Positions 8,960 through 17,344 are shown, numbered from the stretch's first letter. The stretch is 64,000 nucleotides of DNA from an uncultured Armatimonadota bacterium (GCA_903833215.1 CAILEM010000009.1:1-64000); one strand, 5' to 3'. Numbers and translations: made by a program. The notes: generated from the sequence alone by a model not told the origin.

Positions 8960-11062
8960 CTAGTTCCCAGTCAACAAACTGCGGATATGCGCAAGTGGAT
9001 CATGGCCCTCGGCCAACCACAGGATGCTGGTGACCCCACGGGGATAATAGCGGCTGCCTTCGGCTTTGCCGGCGACCATCTGGTCGCTCCAGGCGAAGTA
9101 GATATTGTCTTCGTCGAGGAGCCAGGAGACGTGAGCTTGGTCGGCTAGGGCGTCGGGTGCTTCGCCGAACACGATTTCGGATACGTATTGGCAGAGATAG
9201 ATCTTGCTGAGCCAGGAGTTACGACTTGTGGAACTCAATTTCCATCCACCATCGGGGAAGAGGCACACCCCTGGTTGCAGCACGGACTTGAAGTGATGTC
9301 GCAGAGTCTCAAGTAACTCAGGAAAGTCGTTGGCGAGACCCACGACGGACGGATAGGCAAGCCCTTCAATGGCGGGAATGATTCTCGCATCGACGCCTTC
9401 ACCGATTACTGCAGGCAGCGTGCCATCCGCGTCTTTGGCGGCAACCACTGTCGCGGCTGCTCGCACAGCCTGAGTGCGTGCTCGGGCTGCAGCGTAGGAA
9501 TGACCGATGCTCTTGAGCATTCCTTCAAGTAACAGGTAAGCAGCCCAACCCTTGACGGCGAGATACAGGTTGTTTCGTGCCTGCCCCAAGCTGGCATCCA
9601 AGCTGTCGTAGGTTGTGATTTCACTCCCGCCTTCACAACGGGCACCATCAAGGGCCATCACGCCGTTTCGTTTTGAAGGATCGGGATTGTCCCGGTTTTC
9701 CAGACTCGTAAGGCAGGCAAGTAGTGTCTTTTCATGTCCAGTAGCCCATGAGACATCGTTGGTGGCGTGGACGTAAAGCCCGGCAGTGAGGACCCAGTTG
9801 AGCAGTTCTTCGCTCGACATATAGGAGAAGCAGCCGGTCAGTCCTGCTTGCTCATAGCCCGAGCGTCCAGGGCGTGCAAAAGCATTCGCGATGCCCATAT
9901 CATGGGTAAAGGCGATTCCTCCTGCATGGAGTTCACTCTGATCTGGGAATCGCGCTGAATCTTCGTAGGCGTACCTTTCGACATAAAGGTCGAGCACGTT
10001 TCGAACCGTCCAAGGGTTCATTGCGAGTTCGAAGAATGCCTGATCGACGGTTAGGTCGAAGGTGTTCATCATTCGGTACTCGCCTTCGTGCACTACCCAG
10101 AGAGGTTTCCCATCTTCTCGTTCAAGCAACTGCGTCGAGCCGAAGTAGGACCGAATCGCATGGGCGGCCATGAATGCCCGATCCGGGGAAAGGGAAGTCA
10201 GGACTCGGCGATCAAAGGCTACAGATTCATCTATAAGGGAGTCCGCTTTGGAAAGGGTATGGGCAAGGACATCTTCTACGGTGTCGAACCAGCGCCTGTA
10301 CAGATATCTGGTTTTCAGACCCGTGGTCGCGGTTCCTTCACGGAAGAAAGCGATAGCCAATCGAAATGTTCGTACCTCTCCTGCGGGAACCGTTCCCACG
10401 ATCATGCCGATGCTGCCGAGCATGAATCCCAGGTTTTCTGCCAATTTAGGTTGAAGAACCGCTTCTGGCTGCCATGCAAGGCCAGCGTAGGTGTTGGCAT
10501 CGGCAGTGGCAATAGCCACCGAAGTGCCCTGCCCGACTCCAGTGAGCCCATCTCGATCCAAGAGACGCATGCCAACCGTGCGATCTGATCCGGCATAGCC
10601 AAAGAACGCGCGTCGTTCAACCGTTCCTTCACGATTATCAAGAGTCAACTCCACCAACAGGGAAGGAGCTAGGACACCTTTTGCGTCTTCCGCTTCAGGT
10701 GCTGGGACGGGCCTTGGCGGAGAATAGATCTTGAAATTCAGGTCGCCAGCTGACCATTCATCGACGGCGGCACCGAAGTTTCGGTGGATATCCGAATCGG
10801 CAAACGGACGAAGTGCGCTTTGATAGGCGAGGTCACTGAGGCCTTCGACGTCATAGTCGGACGCCGGAATATGGGGACCGCCAAAGAAGGGTAAGGCTTG
10901 GAATCGTCCTCCCTCGCGGTCCTCAACGCCGACATAGACACTTTCGTCGGCAGGGCCGCCAAGTTCAAGCCCGAGGCCGCCTTTCGGGCCCTTCATTCCC
11001 AATGTAAATGTGGCAAATGCGCCGATCGGAGAGTGATGAGCATTGAAAAAGGCAGAGTTCAT
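8960..11062 (-). CDS. Glycoside hydrolase family 52 beta-xylosidase
   Basis: This 700-residue enzyme releases xylose from xylo-oligosaccharides with retention of configuration. It is co-linear with Geobacillus stearothermophilus XynB2: FNAHHSPIGAF at the N-terminus, VVHEGEYRMMNTFD around the nucleophile, and EITTYDSLD around the acid/base. By alignment to Glu335 and Asp495 of XynB2, the catalytic residues are Glu326 and Asp486, both present. There is no signal peptide, so it acts in the cytoplasm on imported oligosaccharides. It starts 12 bases after the KDPG-aldolase stop, which implies one operon. The C-terminus YYPRGVTSILWLAEG is intact. Confidence 0.93.
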   Translation of the reverse strand: MNSAFFNAHHSPIGAFATFTLGMKGPKGGLGLELGGPADESVYVGVEDREGGRFQALPFFGGPHIPASDYDVEGLSDLAYQSALRPFADSDIHRNFGAAVDEWSAGDLNFKIYSPPRPVPAPEAEDAKGVLAPSLLVELTLDNREGTVERRAFFGYAGSDRTVGMRLLDRDGLTGVGQGTSVAIATADANTYAGLAWQPEAVLQPKLAENLGFMLGSIGMIVGTVPAGEVRTFRLAIAFFREGTATTGLKTRYLYRRWFDTVEDVLAHTLSKADSLIDESVAFDRRVLTSLSPDRAFMAAHAIRSYFGSTQLLEREDGKPLWVVHEGEYRMMNTFDLTVDQAFFELAMNPWTVRNVLDLYVERYAYEDSARFPDQSELHAGGIAFTHDMGIANAFARPGRSGYEQAGLTGCFSYMSSEELLNWVLTAGLYVHATNDVSWATGHEKTLLACLTSLENRDNPDPSKRNGVMALDGARCEGGSEITTYDSLDASLGQARNNLYLAVKGWAAYLLLEGMLKSIGHSYAAARARTQAVRAAATVVAAKDADGTLPAVIGEGVDARIIPAIEGLAYPSVVGLANDFPELLETLRHHFKSVLQPGVCLFPDGGWKLSSTSRNSWLSKIYLCQYVSEIVFGEAPDALADQAHVSWLLDEDNIYFAWSDQMVAGKAEGSRYYPRGVTSILWLAEGHDPLAHIRSLLTGN

Positions 11063-11074
11063 AGGATTAAGTGC

Positions 11075-11701
11075 TTAGCGTGAAGAGGCGGCCACGAACG
11101 CTTTTGCGCGTGCGACAAGTGTGGCGTGGTCAAGGCTGAGGTCAACAAGGCTGGTTCCCACGCCGACGGCGATGGCTCCTGCCTTCAAGAACGCGGGCAA
11201 ATTCTCAAGGGTCACACCACCCGTCGGCATCACTTTGACGTGAGGCAAGGGCGCCTTGATGGATTTGATATACGAGGGGCCACCCAATGCATCGCAGGGG
11301 AAGACTTTGACGATATCGGCACCGGCGTGCCAGGCCGTTAGAATCTCTGTTGGCGTCAGCGCCCCAGGGGCGACCACCACGCCGAGTCGGTTGCAGATCG
11401 CAACCGTTCGCTGGTCGAAACCAGGGCTCACGATGAACTTGGCACCGGCTTCGATGCACGTACACGCCGACTCGGGGTCGAGCACGGTACCGGCTCCGAT
11501 CAGCAGTTTGTTGCCATAACGTCTTGAAAGGGCTTGGATGATATCAAGCATTCCCGGCACGGTTGTCGTGACCTCAATGATGTTGATGCCGCCTTCAATA
11601 AGTGCTTCAACAACTCGGTTTGCCTCTTCCTCGGATGGGGCTCGCACCACAGGCACGAGGCGGTCTCTAGCAAGCCAATCGAGTACATCAGACTTCGTCA
11701 T
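11075..11701 (-). CDS. eda: KDPG / 4-hydroxy-2-oxoglutarate aldolase
   Basis: This 208-residue class I aldolase cleaves 2-keto-3-deoxy-6-phosphogluconate (or a related keto-deoxy acid) to pyruvate and an aldehyde. The catalytic pair is visible: Glu43 in IIEVTTT and the Schiff-base Lys132 in IVKVFPCDALGG, equivalent to Glu45 and Lys133 of E. coli Eda. The glycine-rich phosphate site MPTGGVTLEN is also present. It is the first gene of a two-gene unit with the GH52 xylosidase, so it may serve pentose or uronic-acid breakdown rather than the standard Entner-Doudoroff route. Phosphorylated versus non-phosphorylated substrate cannot be told from the sequence. Confidence 0.9.
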   Translation of the reverse strand: MTKSDVLDWLARDRLVPVVRAPSEEEANRVVEALIEGGINIIEVTTTVPGMLDIIQALSRRYGNKLLIGAGTVLDPESACTCIEAGAKFIVSPGFDQRTVAICNRLGVVVAPGALTPTEILTAWHAGADIVKVFPCDALGGPSYIKSIKAPLPHVKVMPTGGVTLENLPAFLKAGAIAVGVGTSLVDLSLDHATLVARAKAFVAASSR

Positions 11702-11742
11702 AAAGGATGTCGTTTTCTTGGTCGGTGCAGTTTGATCTGATC

Positions 11743-11758
11743 CCGAAATTGATTTCGG
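11743..11758. promoter_or_regulatory. Palindrome upstream of eda-xylosidase, candidate operator
   Basis: CCGAAATT followed by GATTTCGG forms a near-perfect 16-base inverted repeat about 42 bases upstream of the eda start codon, in a 220-base divergent intergenic region. Position and symmetry suit a sugar-responsive repressor (LacI or GntR type), but no regulator gene is adjacent, so the role is inferred. Confidence 0.3.
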
Positions 11759-11920
11759 AACCGCTCGCCCGACGGTTCACTCCCAGCGTCAAGTATCCCC
11801 CAAAAGCACCCATCGCTCGCCATTTGCCAAAGGCGCTGCACTCTAGAAAACGACGGGCTCGCCCGCGCGAATCATAAAAAGCTCTCAGGCTGTTTTTGTC
11901 CGATCGTTCGTCCTATCATT

Positions 11921-12388
11921 GTGGCAATGCCTGTTCCCCCATCGCATCCTGAAAGTCCGACCGTATTTCCACCGGACAGCTTGGTGAGTTGGCTCATGAC
12001 GATCAGTGGTGCCTTTGAGCTGATCGCATCGTTTGTTGCGCTCGATTATTTGTCACCTCCAAAGCCGAAACTACGCGACGGGGTGCAGATACCGGTATCG
12101 GCACTTGAGCACCTTCGGTACGAGAAAATGCTCGACCATATCTATTGGTTCCCATCTCCGTTCCACGATGGTCGAACGTTAGTGGTCGTATTCTTCATCC
12201 ACATCCTGCTGGGGGTTACGTGCATCTACGCAGGTTCGAGCCTTCGGCGGTATGTAAGGAAAGGATTGACACTGCTTGTTGTTCTCGGAATCCTGAGCCT
12301 ATTGCTTGGAGGATGGATGAATTCGGCCTTCTTGTTTTTGTATGCTGGAATTCGATTCACTGGCAAATACGGACCGAAATTCGCGTGA
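11921..12388 (+). CDS. Hypothetical membrane protein
   Basis: This 155-residue protein has a hydrophobic segment near residues 23-45, then a polar stretch, and two clear membrane helices near 85-107 and 112-145. I do not recognise the family. The frame can begin at GTG (11921) or at ATG two codons later (11927), and the difference is trivial. It is divergent from eda. No operon partner is obvious: the next gene starts about 100 bases downstream. Confidence 0.6.
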   Translation: MAMPVPPSHPESPTVFPPDSLVSWLMTISGAFELIASFVALDYLSPPKPKLRDGVQIPVSALEHLRYEKMLDHIYWFPSPFHDGRTLVVVFFIHILLGVTCIYAGSSLRRYVRKGLTLLVVLGILSLLLGGWMNSAFLFLYAGIRFTGKYGPKFA

Positions 12389-12488
12389 GGCCTGCAAATA
12401 CCGACACCCATGCCATGAATTTGGATTATTCGGCAGGTTCGTTTGAGCCTGAAAATTGGCAGGGTTTTCTCACCATAATCAAAACATC

Positions 12489-13472
12489 GTGCAGTTGGAC
12501 AAACTGACGCCTCGCGAGCGCTTTATCGCCGCACTCGAACGACGACCTATCCCCGGCCGAGTGCCTCATTTTGAATTGGTCTTCTTCCTAACGATGGAGG
12601 CGTTTGGCAAGGTTCATCCCAGCCACCGGGAGTACTCCCAATGGCAACAGATGACCGAAACGGAGCGGCAACTTCACCGGAAAGACTCCGCCCGCATCTT
12701 CTTTGATACCGCCGAGAAGTACGAGCACGACGCTATCTTTGTGCATCCCAATCCGGGCGGCGTCGAGGAAGAGATGAAGCTGCTCGACGAAATTCGAGCC
12801 TTGGATAACGGCAAGTACTACTTGATGATGCACGGTGATCCGACCATTGCCATCCCCAACGGGCAGGGCATGGAGGACATGAGCATCCGCATGTCGGAAA
12901 CGCCGGAAGAGGTCGATGTCGAAGCAATCCGAAGTGTGGACAATCACGTTCGCCGCGCCGACCGCTTGCAGCAGCACGGTGCCCTCGATGGCTTCGCCCT
13001 CTGCTCCGATTACTGCTTCAACACCGGCAGCTTCCTGCCTCTGCCCTGGTTCGATCGATTCATCACTCCGCACCTGAACCGTATCGTCAAGGAATATCGG
13101 GATCGCAATTTCTACGTGATCAAGCACACCGACGGCAACATCATGCCGATCCTCGATCGGCTTGTCGGCTGTAATCCTCACGCCCTCCACTCGCTGGACC
13201 CACAAGGCGGAGTCGACATCGCAGAAGTCGTTCGCCTAGTCGGCGATCAGGTCTGCGTCTGCGGGAACGTGGACTGCGGCAAGCTGCAAACCGGCACCGA
13301 CGAAGAGTGCATCGAATCGGCTCGATACGCCCTTCAGAGCGGAATGAAAGCTGATGGGTACATCTTCAGCACCAGCAATTGCGTCTACACCGGCATGCAA
13401 CTCGACCGCTACGAACTGATCCGTCAGGTGTGGCTGAAAGAAGGAATACGCCAAGTTAGTCCCAAGCCTTGA
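12489..13472 (+). CDS. Uroporphyrinogen decarboxylase family protein
   Basis: This 327-residue protein has the URO-D/cobamide methyltransferase fold. The N-terminus has LTPRERFIAALERRP, the usual opening helix. The second half contains KHTDGNIMPILDRL, GCNPHALHSLDP and GNVDCGKL, which match the conserved strands of the family. It lacks the full haem-pathway HemE signature (substrate-binding arginine loop), so it more likely belongs to the broad URO-D-like group seen in sugar- or methyl-transfer loci than to HemE itself. The start is uncertain: GTG at 12489 fits family lengths, and an in-frame TTG at 12456 adds 11 residues. Neither has a strong ribosome-binding site. Confidence 0.8.
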   Translation: MQLDKLTPRERFIAALERRPIPGRVPHFELVFFLTMEAFGKVHPSHREYSQWQQMTETERQLHRKDSARIFFDTAEKYEHDAIFVHPNPGGVEEEMKLLDEIRALDNGKYYLMMHGDPTIAIPNGQGMEDMSIRMSETPEEVDVEAIRSVDNHVRRADRLQQHGALDGFALCSDYCFNTGSFLPLPWFDRFITPHLNRIVKEYRDRNFYVIKHTDGNIMPILDRLVGCNPHALHSLDPQGGVDIAEVVRLVGDQVCVCGNVDCGKLQTGTDEECIESARYALQSGMKADGYIFSTSNCVYTGMQLDRYELIRQVWLKEGIRQVSPKP

Positions 13473-13509
13473 TCCTGAAGGTCATTCTGCGGTTTAATGT
13501 AGTCCTCCA

Positions 13510-13586
13510 AGGGGAATTAGCTCAGCTGGGAGAGCGCTTCCATGGCATGGAAGAGGTCAGGGGTTCGAGCCCCCTATTCTCCACCA
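13510..13586 (+). tRNA. tRNA-Ala (GGC anticodon)
   Basis: The sequence folds as a complete cloverleaf: acceptor GGGGAAT with ATTCTCC, D-arm GCTC/GAGC, anticodon stem CTTCC/GGAAG around loop ATGGCAT (anticodon GGC), T-loop TTCGAGC, and an encoded CCA end. The T-stem side has five G residues, giving 77 bases in total and a six-base variable region, one more than usual. It is followed at once by a terminator hairpin. Confidence 0.95.
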
Positions 13587-13592
13587 ATTTCC

Positions 13593-13630
13593 AAATAGCT
13601 TCAGGTTCTGCCTGAGGCTATTTTTGTTTG
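13593..13630 (+). terminator. Rho-independent terminator after tRNA-Ala
   Basis: AAATAGCTTCAGG and CCTGAGGCTATTT form a 13-bp stem (one G-T pair) with a 5-base loop, followed by TTGTTTG. It starts seven bases after the CCA end of the tRNA. Confidence 0.85.
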
Positions 13631-13654
13631 TCGTAAACTTTGTGTGTGAAGCCG

Positions 13655-13834
13655 ATGAACACCAAAGTGAAGCTCATTCTTGGCGTAGTCGGATTGTCGG
13701 CAGCAATTCTCTCATTAGCAATCGATCTGCATGGCACTATTCACGATGTCGTGCAATTTTGCCGTATTGTGCTGGCAGTCACCTCGGGTAGGGCAATCTA
13801 TGACGGGCTACCTTCGAACAAGGGCTTCCACTAA
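13655..13834 (+). CDS. Small hypothetical membrane protein
   Basis: A 59-residue open frame from ATG encodes MNTKVKLILG followed by a hydrophobic helix (GVVGLSAAILSLAI) and a second, weaker one (FCRIVLAV). In-frame GTG (13646) and TTG (13640) starts would add a few residues. It follows the tRNA terminator directly. No homologue is recognised and the ribosome-binding site is weak, so it may not be expressed. Confidence 0.35.
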   Translation: MNTKVKLILGVVGLSAAILSLAIDLHGTIHDVVQFCRIVLAVTSGRAIYDGLPSNKGFH

Positions 13835-13905
13835 ACGTAATGCCCTAGCAACCAACTTTCAAACTGACACCCCTCTGAAGCACGAACCCACCATATACTG
13901 AAAGT

Positions 13906-14724
13906 GTGAGGTCGTCAAAAGCGTTACTAAACTCTGCGCTCGCTTTCCTAGAGTTAGCGTGGAGTTTCACGGCGTTGCGGCTACACATTTCCTACCTTGT
14001 GCTTGCCCTGGTGGCCCTGACAATCGGCCTGCCATTCATTGTTGCGATTGGTCGGGCATCGAGTTCTGATCGCCCTAGACCTTTTTATGAGGCAGTGACC
14101 CGATTTCCAACTTGGGCGAAAATCCTCAGTGGCGTCGTTGCCTGCATTTTCGTATTCAGCATTGCCTTAGGTTATGCCGCCGCGCGCCTTGGCAGTCACA
14201 TGTTTGATGAGTCTCAAATCACCCAACCGTCGTACCTTCGAACGGCATCTGTAGTTCCTGTTCCAAGAGGTAATTCTGGGATCGATATTTCTATTTCGCC
14301 CCACCAAAACCGCACAATGCTCGAGTACGGGTTTGCTCGATTTGAGGTTCGAAACATGACGGAGAAGCCGGTGTCAATGCTGGTTGACGGTGCGTATTCG
14401 GCCTTTGGGATGACGTTCCCGAAGGCGGCACAAAGCGACCCAAACATGATTCACCACATTCATGCTGTGGCCAGTCTGGAAAACTTCGAGACGATTAAGC
14501 CGCACCAATCAGTAGAGACCGAATTCGACATTCTCCAGTTTCTCAGCAAGGATCCCAAGTACCTCAATGTGGGCACGTATACCGGGCAGGTGTTTTATTA
14601 CGGGGATTCGATTCGAGACGAGTTTGCCTCTCGGGGGCTTTACGCGCCTGGCAATGTCGGTTTGGTGGCTGGGCCGATGGTGACTTTTCGGATTAGCCCG
14701 AGTGGCGTCAAGATTCTGCTCTAG
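13906..14724 (+). CDS. Hypothetical membrane-anchored protein
   Basis: This 272-residue protein starts at GTG. Three hydrophobic helices lie near residues 8-24, 27-50 and 68-92; then a ~180-residue soluble domain follows. That part is rich in beta-strand patterns (FEVRNMTEKPVSMLVDG, TYTGQVFYYGDS), consistent with an Ig-like or sandwich fold exposed outside the membrane. I do not recognise the family. Convergent with the next gene, with only 15 bases between stops. Confidence 0.6.
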   Translation: MRSSKALLNSALAFLELAWSFTALRLHISYLVLALVALTIGLPFIVAIGRASSSDRPRPFYEAVTRFPTWAKILSGVVACIFVFSIALGYAAARLGSHMFDESQITQPSYLRTASVVPVPRGNSGIDISISPHQNRTMLEYGFARFEVRNMTEKPVSMLVDGAYSAFGMTFPKAAQSDPNMIHHIHAVASLENFETIKPHQSVETEFDILQFLSKDPKYLNVGTYTGQVFYYGDSIRDEFASRGLYAPGNVGLVAGPMVTFRISPSGVKILL

Positions 14725-14739
14725 CTAAGGTCAGACGAA

Positions 14740-15270
14740 TTAGCCTCGGTAGGCGAGGCGGGTGAAAAGGGCACGAACATCGTCGTTGTCGAAGCATTTG
14801 GCGGGGACTTTGTATGGACTGGATTCGTCCGGTGGGTTGAGTTGGACATGGTTCGATTCGTCGATCTTGCTTACGACTCGCCACCACGGGATGATGTATG
14901 GGAAGTTTTTGCCATGTCTCCTCTTGCCGTCATGTTCAATGACTAATTGCAGGCCCTCGGGGAGCATAGTGTATCGAAATCGGCATGATTGGATTGCCCT
15001 TGCCGCACGGTCATTTGACCACCAAAGCAACACGAATAGACTCACGATAGCAAGCCAGACTAGGACAATCGCCCGTCCGGTCCAGGTAGTCAAGAGTGGT
15101 GGGGACCTGTGACCATTCGCCCATTGCGGAATGAATCCGATGATAGCGTAGGCCAACCCCAGGAAAAGACGCGAAACTGCTCGCTGTCGTTTTTTGGTCT
15201 TGAACTCAAGAAGCTCTTCCGCCGAGAGTTCAATCTCTCGCAAAGCAACGCCCGTGGTCCCTGACTCCAT
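14740..15270 (-). CDS. Hypothetical membrane protein
   Basis: This 176-residue protein has a charged N-terminus (REIELSAEELLEFKTKKRQ), two membrane helices near residues 40-60 and 70-92, then a ~80-residue cytoplasmic tail with WRVVSKIDESNHVQLNPPDESSP-type beta pattern. This layout resembles small bacterial PH-like or YcxB-like membrane proteins, but I cannot confirm a family. The frame extends to 15336; the ATG at 15270 is preferred because the extra 22 residues lack protein character. Confidence 0.5.
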   Translation of the reverse strand: MESGTTGVALREIELSAEELLEFKTKKRQRAVSRLFLGLAYAIIGFIPQWANGHRSPPLLTTWTGRAIVLVWLAIVSLFVLLWWSNDRAARAIQSCRFRYTMLPEGLQLVIEHDGKRRHGKNFPYIIPWWRVVSKIDESNHVQLNPPDESSPYKVPAKCFDNDDVRALFTRLAYRG

Positions 15271-15404
15271 GACTATATCTAGGATAGTACAGCATCCGTG
15301 ATGATTCGATGAGGAGTCGGTGGATCGATTTCTCAAATGGAGATGTGACGTTTGAAGAAGTCAAACGAGTTCAGAAAGGGTCTGGATTTGGACTTTTTCG
15401 TTGC

Positions 15405-15960
15405 ATAACCGGGAGCGTTCGGGGCGATGCCCCGACGGGTATATGTCGCCCCGTTGGGGCTTGGGGGCTTGGGGGCTTGGGGGCTTGGGGTCTTGGTTGT
15501 CTGGAGTCACCAGGCTTGCAGCCTGGGCTGGTATAGGGGCGCCCCTCTGGGGCTACTGGAGTGAATGGCCCCGTTCCTTGACCTCATCCGGTTCGCCAAA
15601 GGCGATGTTCTGCAAAAAGCGAAGGCTTGCCCCGTCGACGGGGCTAGCCTGGTACCCAGCGCGGCACGCATTCGTACACCGAAGGTGTTCCGTCCCTGGC
15701 CGTTCGGTGATTGCATGCATGGGGTGGAGACATTGGTGCCATAGCATGATGTTCTCCAGCGTTTCCGGACGCATCCCTTTCAGGGAAGGAATGCTCTGTG
15801 CCATCGATTACCAGGCAAGCCCCGTCGACGGGGCATGCCTTCGCTGTTTGGAGAGGATTGCCGTCGGCAAACCGGATTAGGTTTGGTGTACGGCGCGTTC
15901 TTTGGAGAAGCTCGTGCTGGTCACCAGGCTTGCAGACTGGGCTGGGATTAAGCAGACCAG
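15405..15960. repeat. Palindrome-rich modular repeat island (no gene)
   Basis: The ~750 bases between the genes at 15270 and 16018 hold no convincing gene, although open frames run through both strands. Instead there are many GC palindromes: GGGGCGATGCCCC near 15421; GCCCCGTCGACGGGGC twice (15629-15644 and 15819-15834), each flanked by AGGC...GCCT; and two copies of a ~25-base unit with CACCAGGCTTGCAG (15507-15531 and 15921-15945). Units appear in both complete and decayed forms. It is the same type of sequence as at 8780-8915. A mobile REP-like or structured RNA origin is possible, with no linked transposase seen here. Confidence 0.65.
15456..15490 (+). repeat. G-run tandem repeat, predicted G-quadruplex
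   Basis: Five runs of four or five G residues are separated by CTT, including three exact GGGGGCTT octamers (15463-15486). This fits the classic intramolecular G-quadruplex pattern with three-base loops. It lies inside the palindromic repeat island and outside any gene. Confidence 0.8.
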
Positions 15961-16017
15961 GCTGAGGGCCTTGGGAGGGGAAGGGTTAGCTTGCTTGGTG
16001 GCTGTAGACAACAGGGA

Positions 16018-16518
16018 CTAGAGGGGGATGTGCCAGGACTTATTAGCCACTCGATCCCAACCTGCTTCGACGAAGTTCGGTGGAGTCGCTCCATTTTGTG
16101 AAATGGGCCATGTCTTGATGTTAAATTGCCCAACTTCAATTAAGACGGTGAGGCTCATATAGTCAGAGCTGTAGTTAATACTCTTCAGCGCGGAGATGCC
16201 GAATGTGTACTGCTGGAATCTCACAGCTCTATCGCCGGATACATCGACCGCTACCAAGATCATGGGGGTAGCTTTCGATGACAGTGGCGATCCTGAACAC
16301 AGGTACTCAAACAAGAGTGCTAGCGACGGATCATTGGTAAGGGTGAGGGAGAGGGTATTGAAAGTTACCTTTCCAGCCCCCGCGCCACCTGATTGGCTGA
16401 TACTCACCGTCTGGTCGAAATCTTGGCTGAAAGATTCTACGAAATATCGATTCAAATAGCCAGGGATCGACGATGGGCCGCTAAAGTGGGGAATCGAAAG
16501 CAAAAAGCTGGTTGGCAT
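16018..16518 (-). CDS. Hcp-like (type VI secretion tube) family protein
   Basis: This 166-residue protein resembles Hcp, the ring-forming tube protein of type VI secretion systems. SISQSGGAGAGKVTFNTLSLTLTND matches in order the conserved SxSQSGxxxxGxGAGKVxxxDLSFTK segment of Hcp, and the following strand pattern (LLFEYLCSG...ILVAVD...FQQYTFGISALKSINY) fits Hcp beta-strands. It begins MPTSFLLSIPHFSG, with no signal peptide. No other T6SS gene (VgrG, TssB/C, ClpV) is in the window, so this is an orphan, either a stand-alone effector-type Hcp or a relic. The assignment rests on the motif and strand order alone. Confidence 0.6.
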   Translation of the reverse strand: MPTSFLLSIPHFSGPSSIPGYLNRYFVESFSQDFDQTVSISQSGGAGAGKVTFNTLSLTLTNDPSLALLFEYLCSGSPLSSKATPMILVAVDVSGDRAVRFQQYTFGISALKSINYSSDYMSLTVLIEVGQFNIKTWPISQNGATPPNFVEAGWDRVANKSWHIPL

Positions 16519-16750
16519 AGTTCACACACTCTGGAAATTGTTGGTCCGAAGATGATCTGTGTTCGATCCGTATGAACAAGGAACCTTCAGAAACCGTGCT
16601 ATCATACACGATCTAAAAGTAATTGGCTTTCAAGTCAACATCCTTAGGACCTACTGTTTCGAGGATGTCGTTCGCATCGGCCTATAATCGCAGCCATCGC
16701 ATCCATCCAACCTTTAGGGCGATCTCTTGTGTGTTACGGAGGAATTGTAA

Positions 16751-17344
16751 TTGGGGAAAATGCTCTCTCGAAGACAGGTCATTATTGGCGCAACTAGCGC
16801 ATCGTTAGCTGCCGTCATTCCATCTGCTTTTGCAGAAAGCAGCGCCTCGAAAGAAAGCAAGGCCACCGCCGTCGCTACTTTGAAAACGGGTGGATTGGTT
16901 AAGATTCCATTTCGACGCTATATGGCTTCGATCGCTGTGCTTGGGGACGGAAGGTTATTAATGACGGGGGGCTTTAGCTCAAAGCCAACTCCTAACTCGC
17001 CTCTAAAGCCAAACAACTCAGCATGGATTTTTGAACCAAATTCAGGGGAGTGGAGACAGGTAGCGTCGATGCAGGTGGCGCGTGCAAGACATGCTTCGGT
17101 GCAACTGAACGATGGCAGAGTCGCAGTATTGGGCGGGTACCACTACTCGCCGACGAATTCTATCGAAATATACGACACGGCGACGGATACGTGGACTGCG
17201 GCAAACCCTCTGGCACATCCGCGATACGACCACACGGCGATTTCCGATGGTCGAAATGTATACGTCATCGGTGGCAGTTGCGATGCGATGCTTGGGACGA
17301 TGGAAATTATCCCCATCAGGCCCGCTCGGTCTTACGCCCCTTGA
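16751..17344 (+). CDS. Short Kelch-repeat secreted protein, probably truncated
   Basis: This 197-residue protein has a signal with a double arginine (SRRQVIIGATSASLAAVIPSAFA), possibly Tat-dependent. About three Kelch units follow (RLLMTGGF, RVAVLGGY, NVYVIGGS, each with a W-containing strand). A full Kelch propeller needs six or seven blades, so half the protein is missing; it ends in the basic, unrelated stretch IRPARSYAP. The TTG at 16751 is favoured because a GGAGG lies eight bases before it; the ATG at 16760 is three codons in. It could pair with another copy, or be a frameshifted or deletion product. Confidence 0.6.
   Translation: MGKMLSRRQVIIGATSASLAAVIPSAFAESSASKESKATAVATLKTGGLVKIPFRRYMASIAVLGDGRLLMTGGFSSKPTPNSPLKPNNSAWIFEPNSGEWRQVASMQVARARHASVQLNDGRVAVLGGYHYSPTNSIEIYDTATDTWTAANPLAHPRYDHTAISDGRNVYVIGGSCDAMLGTMEIIPIRPARSYAP

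Noticed and set aside
8776-9033. 85-residue + strand open frame after fhs
   Set aside because: It runs through palindromic repeat sequence and overlaps the xylosidase gene; translation lacks protein-like composition.
12145-12507. 120-residue frame overlapping the membrane protein at 11921
   Set aside because: It is out of frame with a convincing membrane protein and with the URO-D gene; composition is atypical.
15309-15880. Open frames on both strands in the repeat island
   Set aside because: They are generated by repeated GC palindromes, without ribosome-binding sites or recognisable domains.
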